64,000 nt of DNA from Astragalus membranaceus (taxonomy: Eukaryota > Streptophyta > Magnoliopsida > Fabales > Fabaceae): assembly GCA_039519185.1 (NCBI GenBank), contig CM076849.1, positions 60,470,587 to 60,534,586 of the forward strand, read 5' to 3'. A program made the translations under genes and the position numbers. Below are positions 35,436 through 49,374 of the stretch, piece after piece; the stretch's first letter is position 1; each line of letters starts with the position of its first letter. The notes beneath the pieces were generated by a model, which did not search any database, was not told the origin of the DNA, and saw only the letters and a program-made list of their open reading frames with translations.

Positions 35436-38096
35436 CTATCTAGATATCCTCTGTGATGGTGCTGCTTCATGTTGTCCTATGTTACTAGATTCAGAAGAGC
35501 GTCTCAAACCATGTTGTGTTTCCAAATTATCCGGCTGAAAAAATAAGTCATAAATAAAATTAGAACCAATATCTAAACAATGTCGCATATAGCAAATTCT
35601 CAACAACGTGAACTACAAAACAAGTCAAACAATATAGGTAATTCAGCACCAGAGGTAAAACTAATATTGAAATTCAGCAATATAGGTAATTCAACATCAG
35701 ATTTGAATATGCTACGAATAACAAGCAATATAGGTAATTCATACGGTGATCACCTGATTTTGCTTAAGAATTTGCATAACATAAGCAAGTTGTTCCTTCA
35801 ATAGAGGCAATTCAGCAACTTGTTCCTTTAGAGCATCAACTTCAGCAGCTTGAGCCTTTAGACTATCAACTTCAGCAACTTGTGCTTTTAAAGCGTCAAT
35901 TTCATTTTGCATCTGTGACATCTTTTCATTAGCATCCGATGAATATGATCCTGTTGTAGAATGAAAATTGTTTCCAAGGATCTGAGTTGGTGTTACGCCG
36001 AGTCCCATGCATCGAACATGCCCAGGATGTTCTTTCCTAAAAACTTGAATAAAGGCTTCATGCTCAGAAGAAGACTCAAGAATTGCCTGTTGCAACTTTT
36101 CCTACATGTATAAATCAATCATAAAATCATAAGCAATGTGCTTTAGAAGGAAACAAAATCTCAACGATAGCAGATTCCGCATGCATAGCATAGATTCATC
36201 AAAATAAATAGTTAATTCAGCATATTCATTGAGTTCCAATATTTCAAAAATTCAGCAATGTCATTAAGCATAGATTCAATGTCCAATATCTTCAATGTCC
36301 AATATTGGACATTGAGTTCCAATATTTCAAAAATTCAGCAATGAAAAAATTGAAGATAATTCACATTTTATACATGTACAGTCATTATTTATTTCCACAT
36401 TTTATAGCATAGATTCTAATAAGCAATGTCATTCTGTTTGTGACTCACTTTTTGAAAAAAATTCAGCAATTGGTGCAATATTTGCTGCAACAGATTCTGT
36501 GTGCACATTGCAGGTTTGGAAAAAAGGCTTAGCGATAACAGTGGAGGGAGAGTTTAGCAGTTGGCGGATGCTCGATACAACAGTGGTATCAGTGGCACAC
36601 AAAGGTCACAAACAGAAGCACAAATGGACAGTGTGCGGTAGAGGTCAAAGACAGGGCAACATAAGAAGGGTGAGGTAGCTGTGTACAATGGGTTCAAAGA
36701 TGGCTAAATTTGAATGGACTGTGCAGAATAAAGGCTTAGCGATAGCAGTGGAGGGAGAGTTTATGATATTCTTGCCTCATCATTAATAAATATATAATAT
36801 TGGACTTACATGGTTTTGTCTTGCCTCATCATTAACAATATCACCATTTGATTTTTTATGAGCAATTCCATACATATCTCCTCTACTATAAGGTCGCCCA
36901 TCTTGCAATTCCTAAAACGTTTCACCATATAAATATAATTAAACCATTTTCTCAAAATTTCAAACAATATAAAAAATGAGATATCATACCAGCTCATGTT
37001 GTTTTCTAGCAAGTGTCTTAGCACCTAATGTATGGGGAACCTGTTGCTTCGAGCGATTTTCAGCATTTTGATCAGCTATTGCCTATAAGCAAAGTCATAA
37101 TATTTTAGGATCCAGGCTATGCTCCACTCCAAATACTTTGTAAATCAAATTGGAAGTCTTAAAATAAAAAACAATGAACTAGAAAACATGTTCAAAGAAT
37201 TAAACCAAATCTGTTCAATTTCAAAGTTTTCCTTATTACCATAGTTTCAGGCTTCATCCTATATTCCAAAAACAGCCTCCAGTGATCTTCGTCAATGCCC
37301 GGCAGCAGGTTACGAAGATTTTGTTCAAGACTAAGCTCCCAGTTATAATAGTCTTTAAAAAGCTTGCAACGATTGTCCCGCCATTTCTTTCCCAAATTGG
37401 ATAAAATCCATGTCTTGTGACTTCCATCATTTACCACAAATTTCTCATTTGATACAAATATAATAAACGATATTAGTAACAAAACATAAATAACAATAAA
37501 ATGTATTAAGGTAATTAAGCTTTTTACCTTTATAGTGTTGTCATAAACATTATTTTTGTAACCCTCAGGAACTTTAGGCCACTTCTGGTACAAAATAGGG
37601 AATGTGTCAAAATTATTTGCAGTAAAACCCAAAAACCCTGCTAATAAACCAGCGAACTTTCCAATTGGTTGGGATCTTTCATTCCATTCGGTCACCACCC
37701 TAAATCCTAAGTTGTTTGGAATCAAATCTCGCACTTTCAGACTTCTTTGGCTGCGATTACCCTCCTCATCTAACACAAAATAATTCAAAATATTAGTACA
37801 CCAAAATATAAATAATGGAAAATCCACTACCTAATTATAGTAGATATACCAATAACATCCACTATCCATTTGGCATTAGTCTTGGGTTGACTTGTAGTAG
37901 ATGAACCTTCTGTGATACCAGGTTCATTTGGACCATCCTCGAACTCAGGAATGTCATCTTCCAAAGATGAAGATATGTTAGGCATAGACGCCCTTTGGGG
38001 TAACGGTACCCTATGAATTCTCACAGAAGATCCATGTTCTTGATTTGGTGTGGATCGACAATTACGGAGACCATCATATCTTTTTTTGGGAGGCAT
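35436..38096 (-). CDS. TnpA-like accessory protein of the CACTA element (Transposase_24 type)
   Basis: Seven minus-strand exons with GT/AG borders: 38096-37850, 37769-37528, 37443-37240, 37082-36990, 36901-36810, 36101-35754 and 35534-35436 (TAG). The start is MPPKKRYDGLRN. The middle has FGxV-type sequence with WNERSQPIGKFAGLLAGF, then SNLGKKWRDNRCKLFKDYY and RFLGIDEDHW-like ending in LLPGIDEDHWRLFLEYRMKP, then RSKQQVPHTLGAKTLARKQ and GDIVNDEARQ. This series is typical of the plant transposase Ptta/En/Spm (Transposase_24) family. The sixth exon is a coiled coil of repeated DALKAQVAEV / DSLKAQAAEV heptads. This protein is thought to bind the subterminal repeats. No stop or frameshift was seen by eye, unlike its partner gene. 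Confidence 0.75.
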
Positions 38097-38929
38097 ACCT
38101 ACCTGACGAAATGATTGAACAAATAAACAATAAACAATGTAAGACATTCAGTGTTTGGTTATGGGTTCAGTCCATAAAAAATTTTTGACGCAAAAGACTA
38201 GTTTATTAGTTGGAGAGTCTCATTGCTTAAATAATACATTGGACAGAATGAACAACAACTATCGGCCAAGAAAACAGTGTAGCTGAACTAAACTATCAGC
38301 CAACAACAAAACAGCAGCCAATGTGCAACATAATATGCACAACTAAACTATCAGCCAAGAATAACTAGTGTAGCTGAAAACACAGACAACAACAACACAG
38401 TATCAATAAAACAGAATGAAATGTCAGTACAGAAAATGCAACATGGCAGATTTATTGTGTTTTGATCCAATAGCTGCTGTCCAATCAGTGTGGTTTTCAC
38501 AGCACTGCAGTGTGGTTTTCGCAGCACTGCAGAAAAACTGATTTTCCATCAAATTCTTATTCCTTTTTGTTCCAATTCCACCCTAACACCTCACTAAACT
38601 CAAATACACTATTTACCCTATGATTAAACACCAAAATCAACAACAATCATGTTCCACAAACTCAAATGCAAACACAATCAAAGTCTTAGAATCATTAACA
38701 AATAGAGTAGCTTAAAACCATATTCCCTTTCAACTCAAAACAGAGTTTTTCCAGCAACCAAACCAACATGCATTCAGTAAATCAAAGATGTATCACACTC
38801 AAATCTTTCTCATTGCATGCCTTACAAAATCTGCTTCCACCTATTTTGAATTCCTAACCAAAAATGATTCAAAGGTATATCTAGAATGCTTGCTAAACAC
38901 AATTAATCACCGCCTAAAATTGATCTCTA

Positions 38930-38930
<1 letters not shown>

Positions 38931-38989
<59 letters not shown>
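38931..38989. repeat. (TA)n microsatellite
   Basis: 29 uninterrupted TA units inside the CACTA element, between its two genes. Confidence 0.95.
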
Positions 38990-38992
<3 letters not shown>

Positions 38993-39103
38993 TGTCAACA
39001 TATATATGACAACACTATAAAGGTAAAATTAACTAATCTGATAACATCTCTCAACATTCAGAACTAATGTGCACTGATGACATTATTGAACTACCAAGCA
39101 CAT

Positions 39104-42100
39104 TCATAAAACCATATCCGAATCATCGTCATCAACATTTTCATTAACTGCTGAACTTTCAGGTTCATTATCTAAAACTGCTCTTGCCAAAGGAATGTGT
39201 GTATTATCATCCAAGAATAATTGTTCCAAATTTTGTGATGGGTATGTCTCATTTGATGCCACAATTTCATTCTCATCTTCACCCATGTCGTACAAGTCTC
39301 TTGGTTTCAAATGAACTGGTATCCTCCAATCTTGTTCATTCTCATCCTCTACATAATAGACCATTTGAGCTTCAGAAGCTCTAATGTATGGTTCATCATC
39401 TTCATGTTCTCCACCATGTATAAGTCGTGCAAAGTTGATAGAGGTAAAGCCCAACTTATCCATCTTCATACCTCTTGGATTGGTGGTATTTGCCCGTTCA
39501 CATTTAAACATGACTACTGTGAAGCCACTATAGCTCAACTCAATGATGTCTACCAATCGTCCATAGTAAGGCACCCCTCCAAACCTCATTTGGGTATCAC
39601 TACGGCTTGAATAACTTCTCGTTCCAAACATGCCAAAAACTCCACTATTTTGAGTTTTTAAAAACTTGTCTCGTTCTAAGGTCCGAAATTTGTATCCATT
39701 AACATTAAATGCGGTGAACCATCTAGCTTGATTAAAAGGACCTTGTGCAAGACTAACAAGAACATCTTTATCTTGTATGCTAAGAGTGTCAAGATTATTC
39801 CTAATCTGGATGTCATAATGTAGATTGTTAGTCACATTCCTGTGAAAATATTAATGAAATACAAATAGCATAAACACTTACACGATTGGCGAACCAACAA
39901 ACGAATTCTCTATGAACCTTTTTGTCTATCTCAGAGGCATTTTTTGTCCTAAGTTTCCTTCGCACAATAGTTCTATATTGCCTATTTAATTATAGGCTAA
40001 AGTGCTCTCGGGGTCCCTTATCTTTATTTAAAGTAACGATTTGGTCCTTTATCTTTTTTTTTGGTCCCAAATCAGTCCTTTATGTTTTACATTTTTGACA
40101 CATAAATCCTTTTCTGTCCCAAATCAGTCCCTTATGTTTCAAATTTTTAACACATAAATCCTTTTTTTTGACACATAAATCAGCACTGTTAACGGAAAAG
40201 GATTTATGTGTCAAAAATTTGAAAGATAAAGGACTTATTTGGGACAAAAAAAACATAAAGAACTAATTCGTTACTTTAAATAAAGATAAGGGACCCTGGG
40301 AGAACTTTAGCCTTAATTATATAGTATTAGATGTACTGAAAAATAAAATGAACAATCAATCTAAGTGAAGAAACACTTACTGAAGATAATAATCAACAAC
40401 TTGACAATTTGTTAACACGTGTCGATGAGCTTGTAACTTTTCTCTTGGTGTAAGGGTAAAATACGAAGAACCACCAACCGACTTTCCAATTATAGGAAAT
40501 AGTTCAGTTATTCGTGACTGAGCCTGCATGGCATCGGGTTCATCGTCTACACGAGGACGTCTATTCAATCTTGTTTCAATATTGTCTAAATACCTTGAAC
40601 AAAAGGTAAGGATTTCTTCCATTAGGTAACCTTCTGCTATAGACCCTTCCGGACGTGCTTTGTTACGAACGTAGGATTTTAAATGTCCAATATACCTATT
40701 TATAAACCATGCAAATGTCATTTAGAATAACCATTACATTCTCAAATTGAAACATGAAAAAGAAGTTAACACGTGTTTTACCTCTCTATTGGATACATCC
40801 AACGATAATGGACAGGACCTCCAAGCTTAGCTTCTTCGACAAGGTGAACAACTAAGTGAACCATAACAGTGAAAAATGAAGGAGGAAATAACATTTCCAT
40901 GTGGCATAAAGTGAGGACAATTTGATTATGCAATTTGTCCAAATCTTCAATTTTCAATACTTTACTGCATATTTGTCTAAAGAATGAGCATAACTCACTC
41001 AACACTGCTGAAACCTCATTGGGCAATGATGTTCGCATGGCTAACGGTAGCAACTGCTCCATCAATATAAGACAATCATGACTTTTAACATTCCATTCAA
41101 CTTGAGATTATCTAAGTCAATGCACCTAGAAATGTTGCTCGAATAACCATCGGGCACGGTCATGTTCTCTAAAGTTGCCAAAAAAGCTCTCTTGCCCATT
41201 TTAGTCATTGTAAAGACAGCTAAAGGATATTTTCCATTTTCATCTGGCCAAAGGTCGGGTCTTATGCCCATATCTTTCAGATCTCTTCGAGCATTGATGT
41301 GATCTTTTGACTTTGCACTATCATTTAGCAAAGTGTGTATGATATTATCACATACATTCTTTTCAATGTGCATCACATCAAGATTATGGCGCAAACAGTT
41401 ATCTTTCCAATATGGAAGTTCAAAGAATATACTTTTCTTTTTCCATTGTTGAGTGCTACCCTGTGGAAGTCGCCCTCCTCTTGTTCTTTTTCTAGTCCCC
41501 TCATTCTCTGGTCTTAGTCCAAATGTTGCATCAATGTTAGAAACCTGCTCAAGAATATCAGAACCAGACAACTTTTTTGGCGGACTATGCATATCTTGCT
41601 CACCATTGAAGCGAATCCGCTTCAATCTAAATTTGTGCCCCCTGTCAAGAAAACGACGATGATCCATGAAACACCATTTTCTGCTATGAGGAAGACGACA
41701 AGGAATAGAGTCAAAGTTACACGATGGGCAAGCAAGTCCGGTGTATGTGTTCCACCCAGAAAGTGTTCCTAGCCCGGGAAAATCACTTATTGTCCACATT
41801 AACGCTGCATGCAATTTAAACATCTCACGATTGAAAGAATCATAAGCATCCACACCTGTTGTCCATAATTCATTTAACTCTTTGATAAGAGGTTGCAGAT
41901 AGACATCTATATTATTTCCTGTCATTTTTTTTCCAGGAATTATCATTGAAATTATAAAAGATGTCTGTTTCATGCACACCCATGGAGGAGTGTTGTATGG
42001 AAAGAGAATAACCGGCCAAATACTATAATTTGAACTCATAACACCGAAGGGATTAAAGTCATCAGTAGCTAACCCAAGCCGAACATTTCGTGAATCGGAT

Positions 42101-43103
42101 GCAAACCAAGAGTGTGTTGAGTCAAATTGTTTCCATGCTTCAGAATCTCTAGGATGCCGCATCATTCCATCATTGTTATTATTAGTAGCATGCCATCTCA
42201 TGTCCTCGGCTGTCTTTGAACATAAAAATAGTCTTTGTAATCAAGGCTTTAAAGGAAAGTAACGAAGAACTTTTGCAGGAACTTTCTTCACACTATTGTC
42301 ATCAGTGTTCACCTGAGTACCCGTAGGCTTTTCCCTTGATTTCCATCTAGAAGTGTGACAAACTTTACAACTTTCCCCCACTTCATCTTCCCTATTTCCC
42401 CAATAGAGCATACAATTATTCGGACATGCATGTATCTTTTCATAGTTCGAACCAAGTTTGGTGATTGTTTTCTTTGCCTCATAAAATGAACTTGGGATCT
42501 TTGCATGTTTAAATGCGTCTTGGAGAAGTTCTAAAATCATTGTCATGGCCTTGTCACTCATTCCGCATAAGCATTTGATATGATACAACTTTACCAAAAA
42601 AGTTAACCTTGAATAATTTTTACACCCTTCATACAAGGGTTGTTCTCCATCTCTTGCTAATTCATAAAATTCTTTGGCTTCATTCCCTTCTTGAGTGGTA
42701 TTTTGCATCACATCCTCATCTCTCTCAAACTCTACATTGGATGCAACTGGCACTTCATTTGCACAGTTCCCATCAACACCAAAAGCATCATCAATCATAT
42801 TTTGGATGGGATTTTCAATAGTTGTGCTTTGAGCTGCATGTAGAGTGCTACTGCATGAGGCGTTATGGTTTGACTTTTTCTCCCCATGATAGGACCAACA
42901 GGTATATCCTATTGGAAACGGTGTACATCTTAAGTGGTCATATACCATATCCCAAGTCCTCCTTTTTTTGAAGCCACATTCTTGACAAGGACATAATATT
43001 TTCCCATTTACCGCACCATGTTTAAAGGCAAAATTAATGAATTCCTTTACCCCTTTCACATACTCACCGTGTTCCGCGACTTTGTAATCCAAGACTTATC
43101 CAT
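39104..43103 (-). pseudogene. TNP2-type CACTA transposase, broken
   Basis: Exons on the minus strand are about 43103-40782, 40695-40381, 39981-39882 and 39839-39104. Domains in order: transposase-associated domain (CPCQECGFKKRRTWDMVYDH), the TNP2 core with FNPFGVMSSNYSIWPVIL and WTISDFPGLGTLSGWNTYTG and NLDVMHIEKNVCDNI, the DUF4218 block (GGPVHYRWMYPIER, SYVRNKARPEGSIAEGY), and the DUF4216 block near the C terminus (TQNSGVFGMFG, VPYYGRLVDIIELSY). Lesions: the start MDKSWITKSRNT is one base out of frame with what follows (about 43065-43075); TGA at 42241-42243 interrupts a conserved block, probably by C-to-T change; a second frameshift lies near 41085-41092. The third and fourth exons also do not join in phase as placed. 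An intron carries a MULE MITE. The protein cannot be made as it stands. Confidence 0.85.
39995..40312. mobile_element. MULE-type MITE in a transposase intron, perfect 9-bp TSD
   Basis: The ends are GGCTAAAGTGCTCTCGGGGT and the inverse of GGCTAAAGTTCTCCCAGGGT. The arms continue with CCCTTATCTTTATTTAAAGT. The flanks TTAATTATA (39986-39994 and 40313-40321) are identical. It lies with its edge 14 bases from the exon edge at 39981, so it replaces the sequence just upstream of that 3' splice site. Confidence 0.88.
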
Positions 43104-44880
43104 TTGCGTGAGCTTGGGCAACAAAACACACAATAAGCACGTAATAACTATTATTAATTAAAACAGGAAACCAGTTTTCCTTGTTGAAGAACAATTAAGA
43201 TCATTGCTATGCTCCAAAATAATAGACTAAGTATTGTTAAAACAAAATCAAACTATCACATCAAACCAATATAGTAAAAATAAATCCATAAATCAAAACA
43301 AGCAAATTAGTCACTTAATACAATTATTAAGCAAAATAGTTCATAAAATCCTATAACAGGTAATAAAACAAAATGGCAATTCAAAGATAGAGGGACAAAA
43401 GCATGATGTAAGATTCATATGATTTTATAGGAGCAAGCAACTGAACATGCTGAACAAGTAGATGGACCTTGATTCCTTAACACTGAGAGAGAACCTAAAG
43501 AACAAGTAAATACAATTTGACATTGTAAAAATTTCGTATGAAAAATAACATCAATTAACTGATATTTTTACGAAAAGATTACCCATTACTTAGTTCCAGT
43601 AACTGATTCCTTATAATAGAATTAAAGACAGACTTTTCCCACCGTGAAGGGGATAATGCGCATACACGTGTTTGTATTCGACATAAAAGTCAAGTTTCTT
43701 AAATTTGGGCAGTCAGAATTTTTGTACCATTTATTCAACGTCCAATAAGATATGAGATCAGGAAATAACCGATTGGGGGTACACAGGCTCAAAGCAATTC
43801 AACATTATAGCATAAGTACTCTGTAAATGGCAAACACAGGATGCTTGAAGTAAATATTTGCGTAAGAAGTAATGTACCTGTAATAAATACTTGGGGTTGG
43901 AGCTGAATTTGCAAAATTACCCGAGAAAAGAATGGTGTAAGAAGTAATGTAGATATCTGCGTAAAGAACCAAAGAACATGTTACCTCTTCAGACATGTTA
44001 CATACAGAACTTGAATCTTACAAGTTAAAATTATTATTTAAAATACAAAAAACTGAGCATCTGGTTCAAACATCCCAATCCCAACCTCATTAATGAAATG
44101 GAGCATTTAAAAAGGTTTATAACTTAAATTTAAAAATAAACACTTGTAACATTTTTTAGCTGATAATAAGGTTTATAACTTAAATTTAAAAATAAAACAT
44201 GAACGAGAACAAGACAGAACAAGATAGAAAAAGACAGAACAATATCATGAACATGACTTGAAACTTTATCATGGTCAAACAAAATCCTTAGAGCAAAAAT
44301 TAGACCACAAATACATTTTTCTAATGCAAACACCATGAACGGGAAGAAAGAAGTACAAGCAATACATCAAAAACACACCGGAGGAGACGAAGTCGTCGAG
44401 TGAGCTCAAGCCAAACTAGAGATAGCAATGTGAACTCCTGCAAAGCTTCTGGAAAGCCAAACCAGTCATTTTTAAAATTATGCAATGAAACTAAAAAACA
44501 GGTCATCCTTTCAAAAATTATGCAATGAAGTAACTGAACAAATCAGGAGTGAATATTATATAGTCACTGCTTCCATAATCTGAAAGGACTTAAACTTCAA
44601 AATGAATTTAACAAGATAACAATCATAAATTGAAAGCAACTTGTCACATATACATGCATTAGAGCTCCACACATGCACTTGCAGACATGAACACAATTAT
44701 TACAAAGAGGGAAGCTTACATGATATTTCTCTTTTAGTTCTTTCATTAGTGTTAATTGGTGATTGAGTTGTACAGAGTCAATAATCTAATCAAGTCTACC
44801 ATCAAAATTAATTAGTTGACAGGTAGTCAACCACATATACATGTTATGAATCAGTAATCACAACCATGGTAACTGATGAT
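43104..44880. other. CACTA upstream region, leader or introns, no coding
   Basis: AT-rich sequence between the transposase start and the repeat block at 44885. Short minus-strand frames have no recognisable product. It should contain the promoter of the CACTA transcripts. Confidence 0.4.
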
Positions 44881-44884
44881 GCGA

Positions 44885-45125
44885 GGAATCAGTAATCAGT
44901 AATCAGTAATGCTATGAATCAGTAATCAGTAACTAAACTAAAATTATTCAGTAATCAGTAACTAAAACAGATCAGTAATCAGTAATGCTATGAATCAGTA
45001 ATCAGTAATCAGTAACTAAACTAAAATTATTCCGTAATCAGTAATCAGTAACTAAACTATGCTATGAATCAATAATGCTATGAATCAGTAATCAGTAATC
45101 AGTAACTAAACTAAAATTATTCATA
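44885..45125. repeat. ATCAGTA short tandem repeats
   Basis: Clusters of (AATCAGT)2-3 are joined to AACTAAACTAAAATTATTC and GCTATG in a higher-order unit of about 80 bp, repeated about three times. It is part of the CACTA 5' region. Confidence 0.8.
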
Positions 45126-46087
45126 CATAAATCAGTAACAACCAATGCTATGAATCTCAAAGTTATCAAATTAATCATAACTTAACAAATTAAACAGATC
45201 AGTAAACTAAAAATTAAAGAACATAAATCAGTAACTAAACTAAAATTAAAAACTTGAAGAAATCTGTTACACAAACCAGTAACTAAACAAGAACGTGAAG
45301 AAATTAGTGTTTGCAAACAAGACCATAAATCAGTAATCAGTAACTAAAACATAAACTAAAAATTAAAAATTAGTGTGTGCAGTTTGCACAAATCTGTTAA
45401 ACAAGAAAAAAAACGTGAAGAAAAGTAACCACCCCATTGGAGGAACCAGTTAGCGATGGTACCTGATGAAGCGAGGAATGATTCTTCTTCTTTTTTCTGA
45501 AAATTGGAGGAACCAGTTAGCGATGGTACCTGATGAAGGAAGAGGAAGCGTTTTCTGCAACCCTAATCCTGAAAATCAGTTATCAGATGAAACCCTAATA
45601 GCTTGTCAAAAATAAAGATGAAACTCTAATAGCCCTGATGAGTACAAAGAGGAAGCATAGAGAAAGATGAAACCCTCATGTCGTGAGGTTGGCACTCAGA
45701 GATTGCAACGGGGGTACCTGAACAGAGATGAAAAGGGTTGATGTTGTTGGTGGTAGAACCTGAACAGGGAGGAAAAGGGTTGATGTTGGTGGTGGTGGAA
45801 ACTGAAGAGAGAGGAAAAGGGTTGATGTGGGTGGTGGTGGAACCTGAACAGCGTGAGGAAAAGGGTTGATCTGAGAGAGGAATTGATAGCGCGCGGGGAA
45901 TGAAAAGAAACAGCGCGCGGGGAATGAAAAGAAACAGAACCGCCGCAACACAAGCTGGAACCGTCGTCGGTGTTCCTTGTTGGAGGCGGTTAAATGGAAC
46001 CGCCGCAGGCTTCGAAATGAGCGACGACGGTTGGGGGTAACCGCCGCAAACGGAGCGTCGTCGCTACTCTTCTATTATTGCGTAGTG

Positions 46088-46384
46088 TCATCACAACTTG
46101 AGGTTAAGTATGTTCTAATAGAAACTCACTCACTCTATTACAAACAACAAAAAGCATTTTATTTGTCAAAACTTTTGGCTTTAGTGTTTTGCTCATTTTG
46201 CTATCACTATAAATATCAAAGATAAGAAAATTAAACCAAATCATAGAAAGAAAATCCATCTTTGAGCATCCCCTTGAAATATATGTACATGGTGGTGCAA
46301 ATCCATCTAAACCTACATTTTATCAAACACGTGGTGTGCAATTTGGTAGAGATTATACCTCACCCGAAGTTCTTTGCACGATGG

Positions 46385-46427
<43 letters not shown>

Positions 46428-49374
46428 CTCTTCTCTGTTTTGTGATTGACAACATTATGGTTGTTCAAATTTTCTTCTCAGTTTTTCAAGTTTCGATGAC
46501 TACAATCTGCAAAATTTAGAAAACAAAAAACAAAATGAAATCAATAGAAGGAAGTGAAATCCAGAAGAAACGGGGAAAACGAAAAATGAAAATAAAACTG
46601 AAAAGGTGAGATCGAGAGAGAATGTTTTACGAAAATGAAAATCAAACTCTAGATCTCCAACGAGAGCAAAAGCGTGGACGAAGAATTCGAGAACGAGAAG
46701 TTATTCTTGGATTTCTGAAAGGGAGAGCAATGCGAGGGAGGAGAGAGTGCGAGGGGCTGATGATTTTTGTTATAAACCTAAGCATTTGACAGAGAGAGTG
46801 CGAGATTGACTATGGTGCGAGACTGACGGAGAAGAAGAACAGTGATTTTGAACTGTAATGCTTGTGAGGGATGCAAGAGAGTGCGAGATTTACGGTGGTG
46901 CGAGAAGAAGAAGCGTGTTTTTGAGTGTGGTATTTACGGCGGCGGAGCGAGATTAAAAGAGACTATGAGAGATTGAAGGGGAGAGCAATGCGAGGGAGGA
47001 GAGACCGCAAGGGATGCGAGGGAGTGCGAGGGAGGAGAGAGTGTGAGGGAGTGATGATTGTTTCTAAAAAATATCTAAACATTTGTTTTATTTTTCAATG
47101 AAATGATAGCTGGTCCCACCACCGTATTTCTGGAGGTATCATACATATTTTATATTTTTGGAATTTTTGGCTGAATAACATTATTGAATTTATAATGGGC
47201 ATGCTTTCAAAGGGAAATTGAGAAGGTGACCAACATTCTGAAGCCAAACCTATAAAAGCTGCCGATAGAAAGGCATTTTATGCAATAAATCTGATCTTTT
47301 TGGTTATCTCTCATTTTCCCTATCCCTTTGTCTCACATTTTTTGGTTCTATATATGACATGTTGAATACCATTGGATCTTGAACAATGTAAAGAAGTTTT
47401 ACTTAAAAGAGCAAGATTTTGGAAGGGTTCTAAGAGTGATCTTCAGATTTATTCTTATCTATCATAGAGTTTTATTTGATCCATCAAATGCTTTATCACT
47501 TATATTTATTCAAATAACAGTTTGAAAAAAAAAACTTGCGTGTACTTTTTTGATAAAAAGTTGTGATCCTTTAGAGAATTCATGAAAGTTAATTTCATTT
47601 CAGGTATTACGTAAGCAAATTTGCGTGGATGAAAGGTAAATTGATAAGACTGTAGAACTCATATATTCTTGCTCAAGAAAGCAGAACCCATAGGTTTTAC
47701 TGCAGAGTGGTGTTGTGTTGTAAATGACAACTTGGAGCGTTGCTGCAGCTGCTGTTTAGGAAATTATTGATGCTGGTGATGCTGCTGTTATTTTAGCATG
47801 TTGTTGTTGCAGTTATTTAATCTGCCCATATTTAGAAATGTACTCATCAACTTGGAATTTAAACATAGTATTTTATTTTTATTTTACTTTTGAGGATAAC
47901 TATTTGTGGCTGTGTTTTGCAACAAGATATTAAGCAGGTTTATGACCATTAGATGTTTGCCTTCTTCAACCAGGTTGATATTATGAGCTTTCAATTGGGC
48001 ATTGCAAATTAAATTTGTTAGTTGCGAATAAGATGACTTCATCAACTATATTGCTCACAAAATTATGCTCTTATTCATTTTAATTGTTTAATTTTTTTCA
48101 TAAAGAATTTACCAGTTGTTCCAGCCACAATGACCAAAATAGCCTATTTACAGAGTTGTTTGGATATTTAATCAAGCATGAACTTTATCCTCTTAATTTA
48201 TTTATCATGAAATTGGTCTTCATAGTTTTTTTTGACAATAAGTCTTCATACTTTTTATTCTTTGTGAATTTGGTACTCAATTTTTTTAAATGCACTTTTG
48301 GTTTCTAACATTGTGGAACACTTTTGCACTTTAATGATGGTATTGTCTCGATGGTATTCCTTAGGTTATTGAAATTTCATATTGTAAGTTTTTTTTCACT
48401 TTAATTTTCATAGCTCCAAGATTGATGGATCGTGCTACCTCATTCAGAATTTATTAGTTGCTCAGAATGATTCCAAACCGCATGTACATGGTTCGGGTTG
48501 GTTCAGTTATTTTTCAGAAAGCCAACCAAACCAAACCACATGTGTTTTTGCCTTGCAGTTCAAATGACTTTTACGATCAAAACCAAACCAAACCCCACCG
48601 CATACACCCCTAGCCTGAAGTGTAATTTCATTTTAATTTTCTACATGTTATTATTATCTTCACGAATCCAGTCGATGAATACATGATGCAATCCGATGGA
48701 AATATGATGTAAGCTATTATTATTATTATTATTATTTTAATTTAAGCTATTTTTTAAAAAAATGATGTAAAAAAAAATTTAGTTGGAATAAATTAAATAA
48801 AAAATTTATTATATTTAAAACAAATTAACAATCTAAGTTGAAATAAAAAATTAAATATTATTCAATTGAAAGTAGTTGTGGGACCTATTGTAGTTCGGTT
48901 AGCAAAGTTAACCATGTATGTATGATGTATTATTAATTAGAGTAAAATTAAATAATTTACAATCTAAGCAAATGAATGTATGATGTATTATTAATTAGAG
49001 TTCAGTTAGCAAAGTTAACCATGTATATATAGCACTATGTGCTCTGTAACTAAATGATAACTAAAATATTATTTCATCTAACAAACTCAACTCATGATCT
49101 TCATCATCTTTCTCTCGTTGATATTCATGGTATCATTTGCAGGACGATCCTGAGATTCTCTTCTTCAATCGGTTTTTCACCTGCTCTTGATTTGAAGTAC
49201 ATCTTGAGTCTTCTTTTAATGAGTTGGCATTTTCCAACTTTACTTTATACTTTCGCATTAAGTCTTGGCTGGACTTAGCTTGAATATCAACCAGAATCAT
49301 TCCCCTTGTTCATTTTCTTGCATTAGTTTAGATTACATACATATGATTCGTCAACCATCTGACTAACGCAGGAA
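46088..49374. other. Non-coding sequence between the CACTA and Copia elements
   Basis: It holds a (TTG)15 microsatellite (46384-46427), a GA-rich stretch (46550-47050) with repeated GTGCGAG/GGGAGGAGAGA words like a transposon leader, and two copies of a 40-bp segment with GCAAAGTTAACCATGTAT and TGATGTATTATTAATTAGAG (48899-49025). No gene is supported. Confidence 0.4.
46384..46427 (+). repeat. (TTG)n microsatellite
   Basis: About 15 uninterrupted TTG units. An open frame through it that would encode poly-Cys is a by-product. Confidence 0.9.

Larger units (their letters stand above)
34812..46087 (-). mobile_element. CACTA (En/Spm) element, 11.3 kb, structurally complete, transposase mutated
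   Basis: The left end is CACTACACAAAAAACAG and the right end the inverse of CACTACGCAATAATAGAAG. The flanking duplication is TCA (34809-34811 and 46088-46090). Both subterminal regions (34835-35110 and 45930-46060) are dense in GGCGGCGGTT / AACCGCCGCC motifs, the expected transposase-binding sites. Two minus-strand genes are present, a TNP2-type transposase and a downstream TnpA-like gene, in the usual order. Confidence 0.9.

Noticed and set aside
45676..45953. Pro/Ser/Phe-rich minus-strand frames as a gene
   Set aside because: They come from three direct repeats of GGAAAAGGGTTGATGTTG-type sequence in the CACTA leader.
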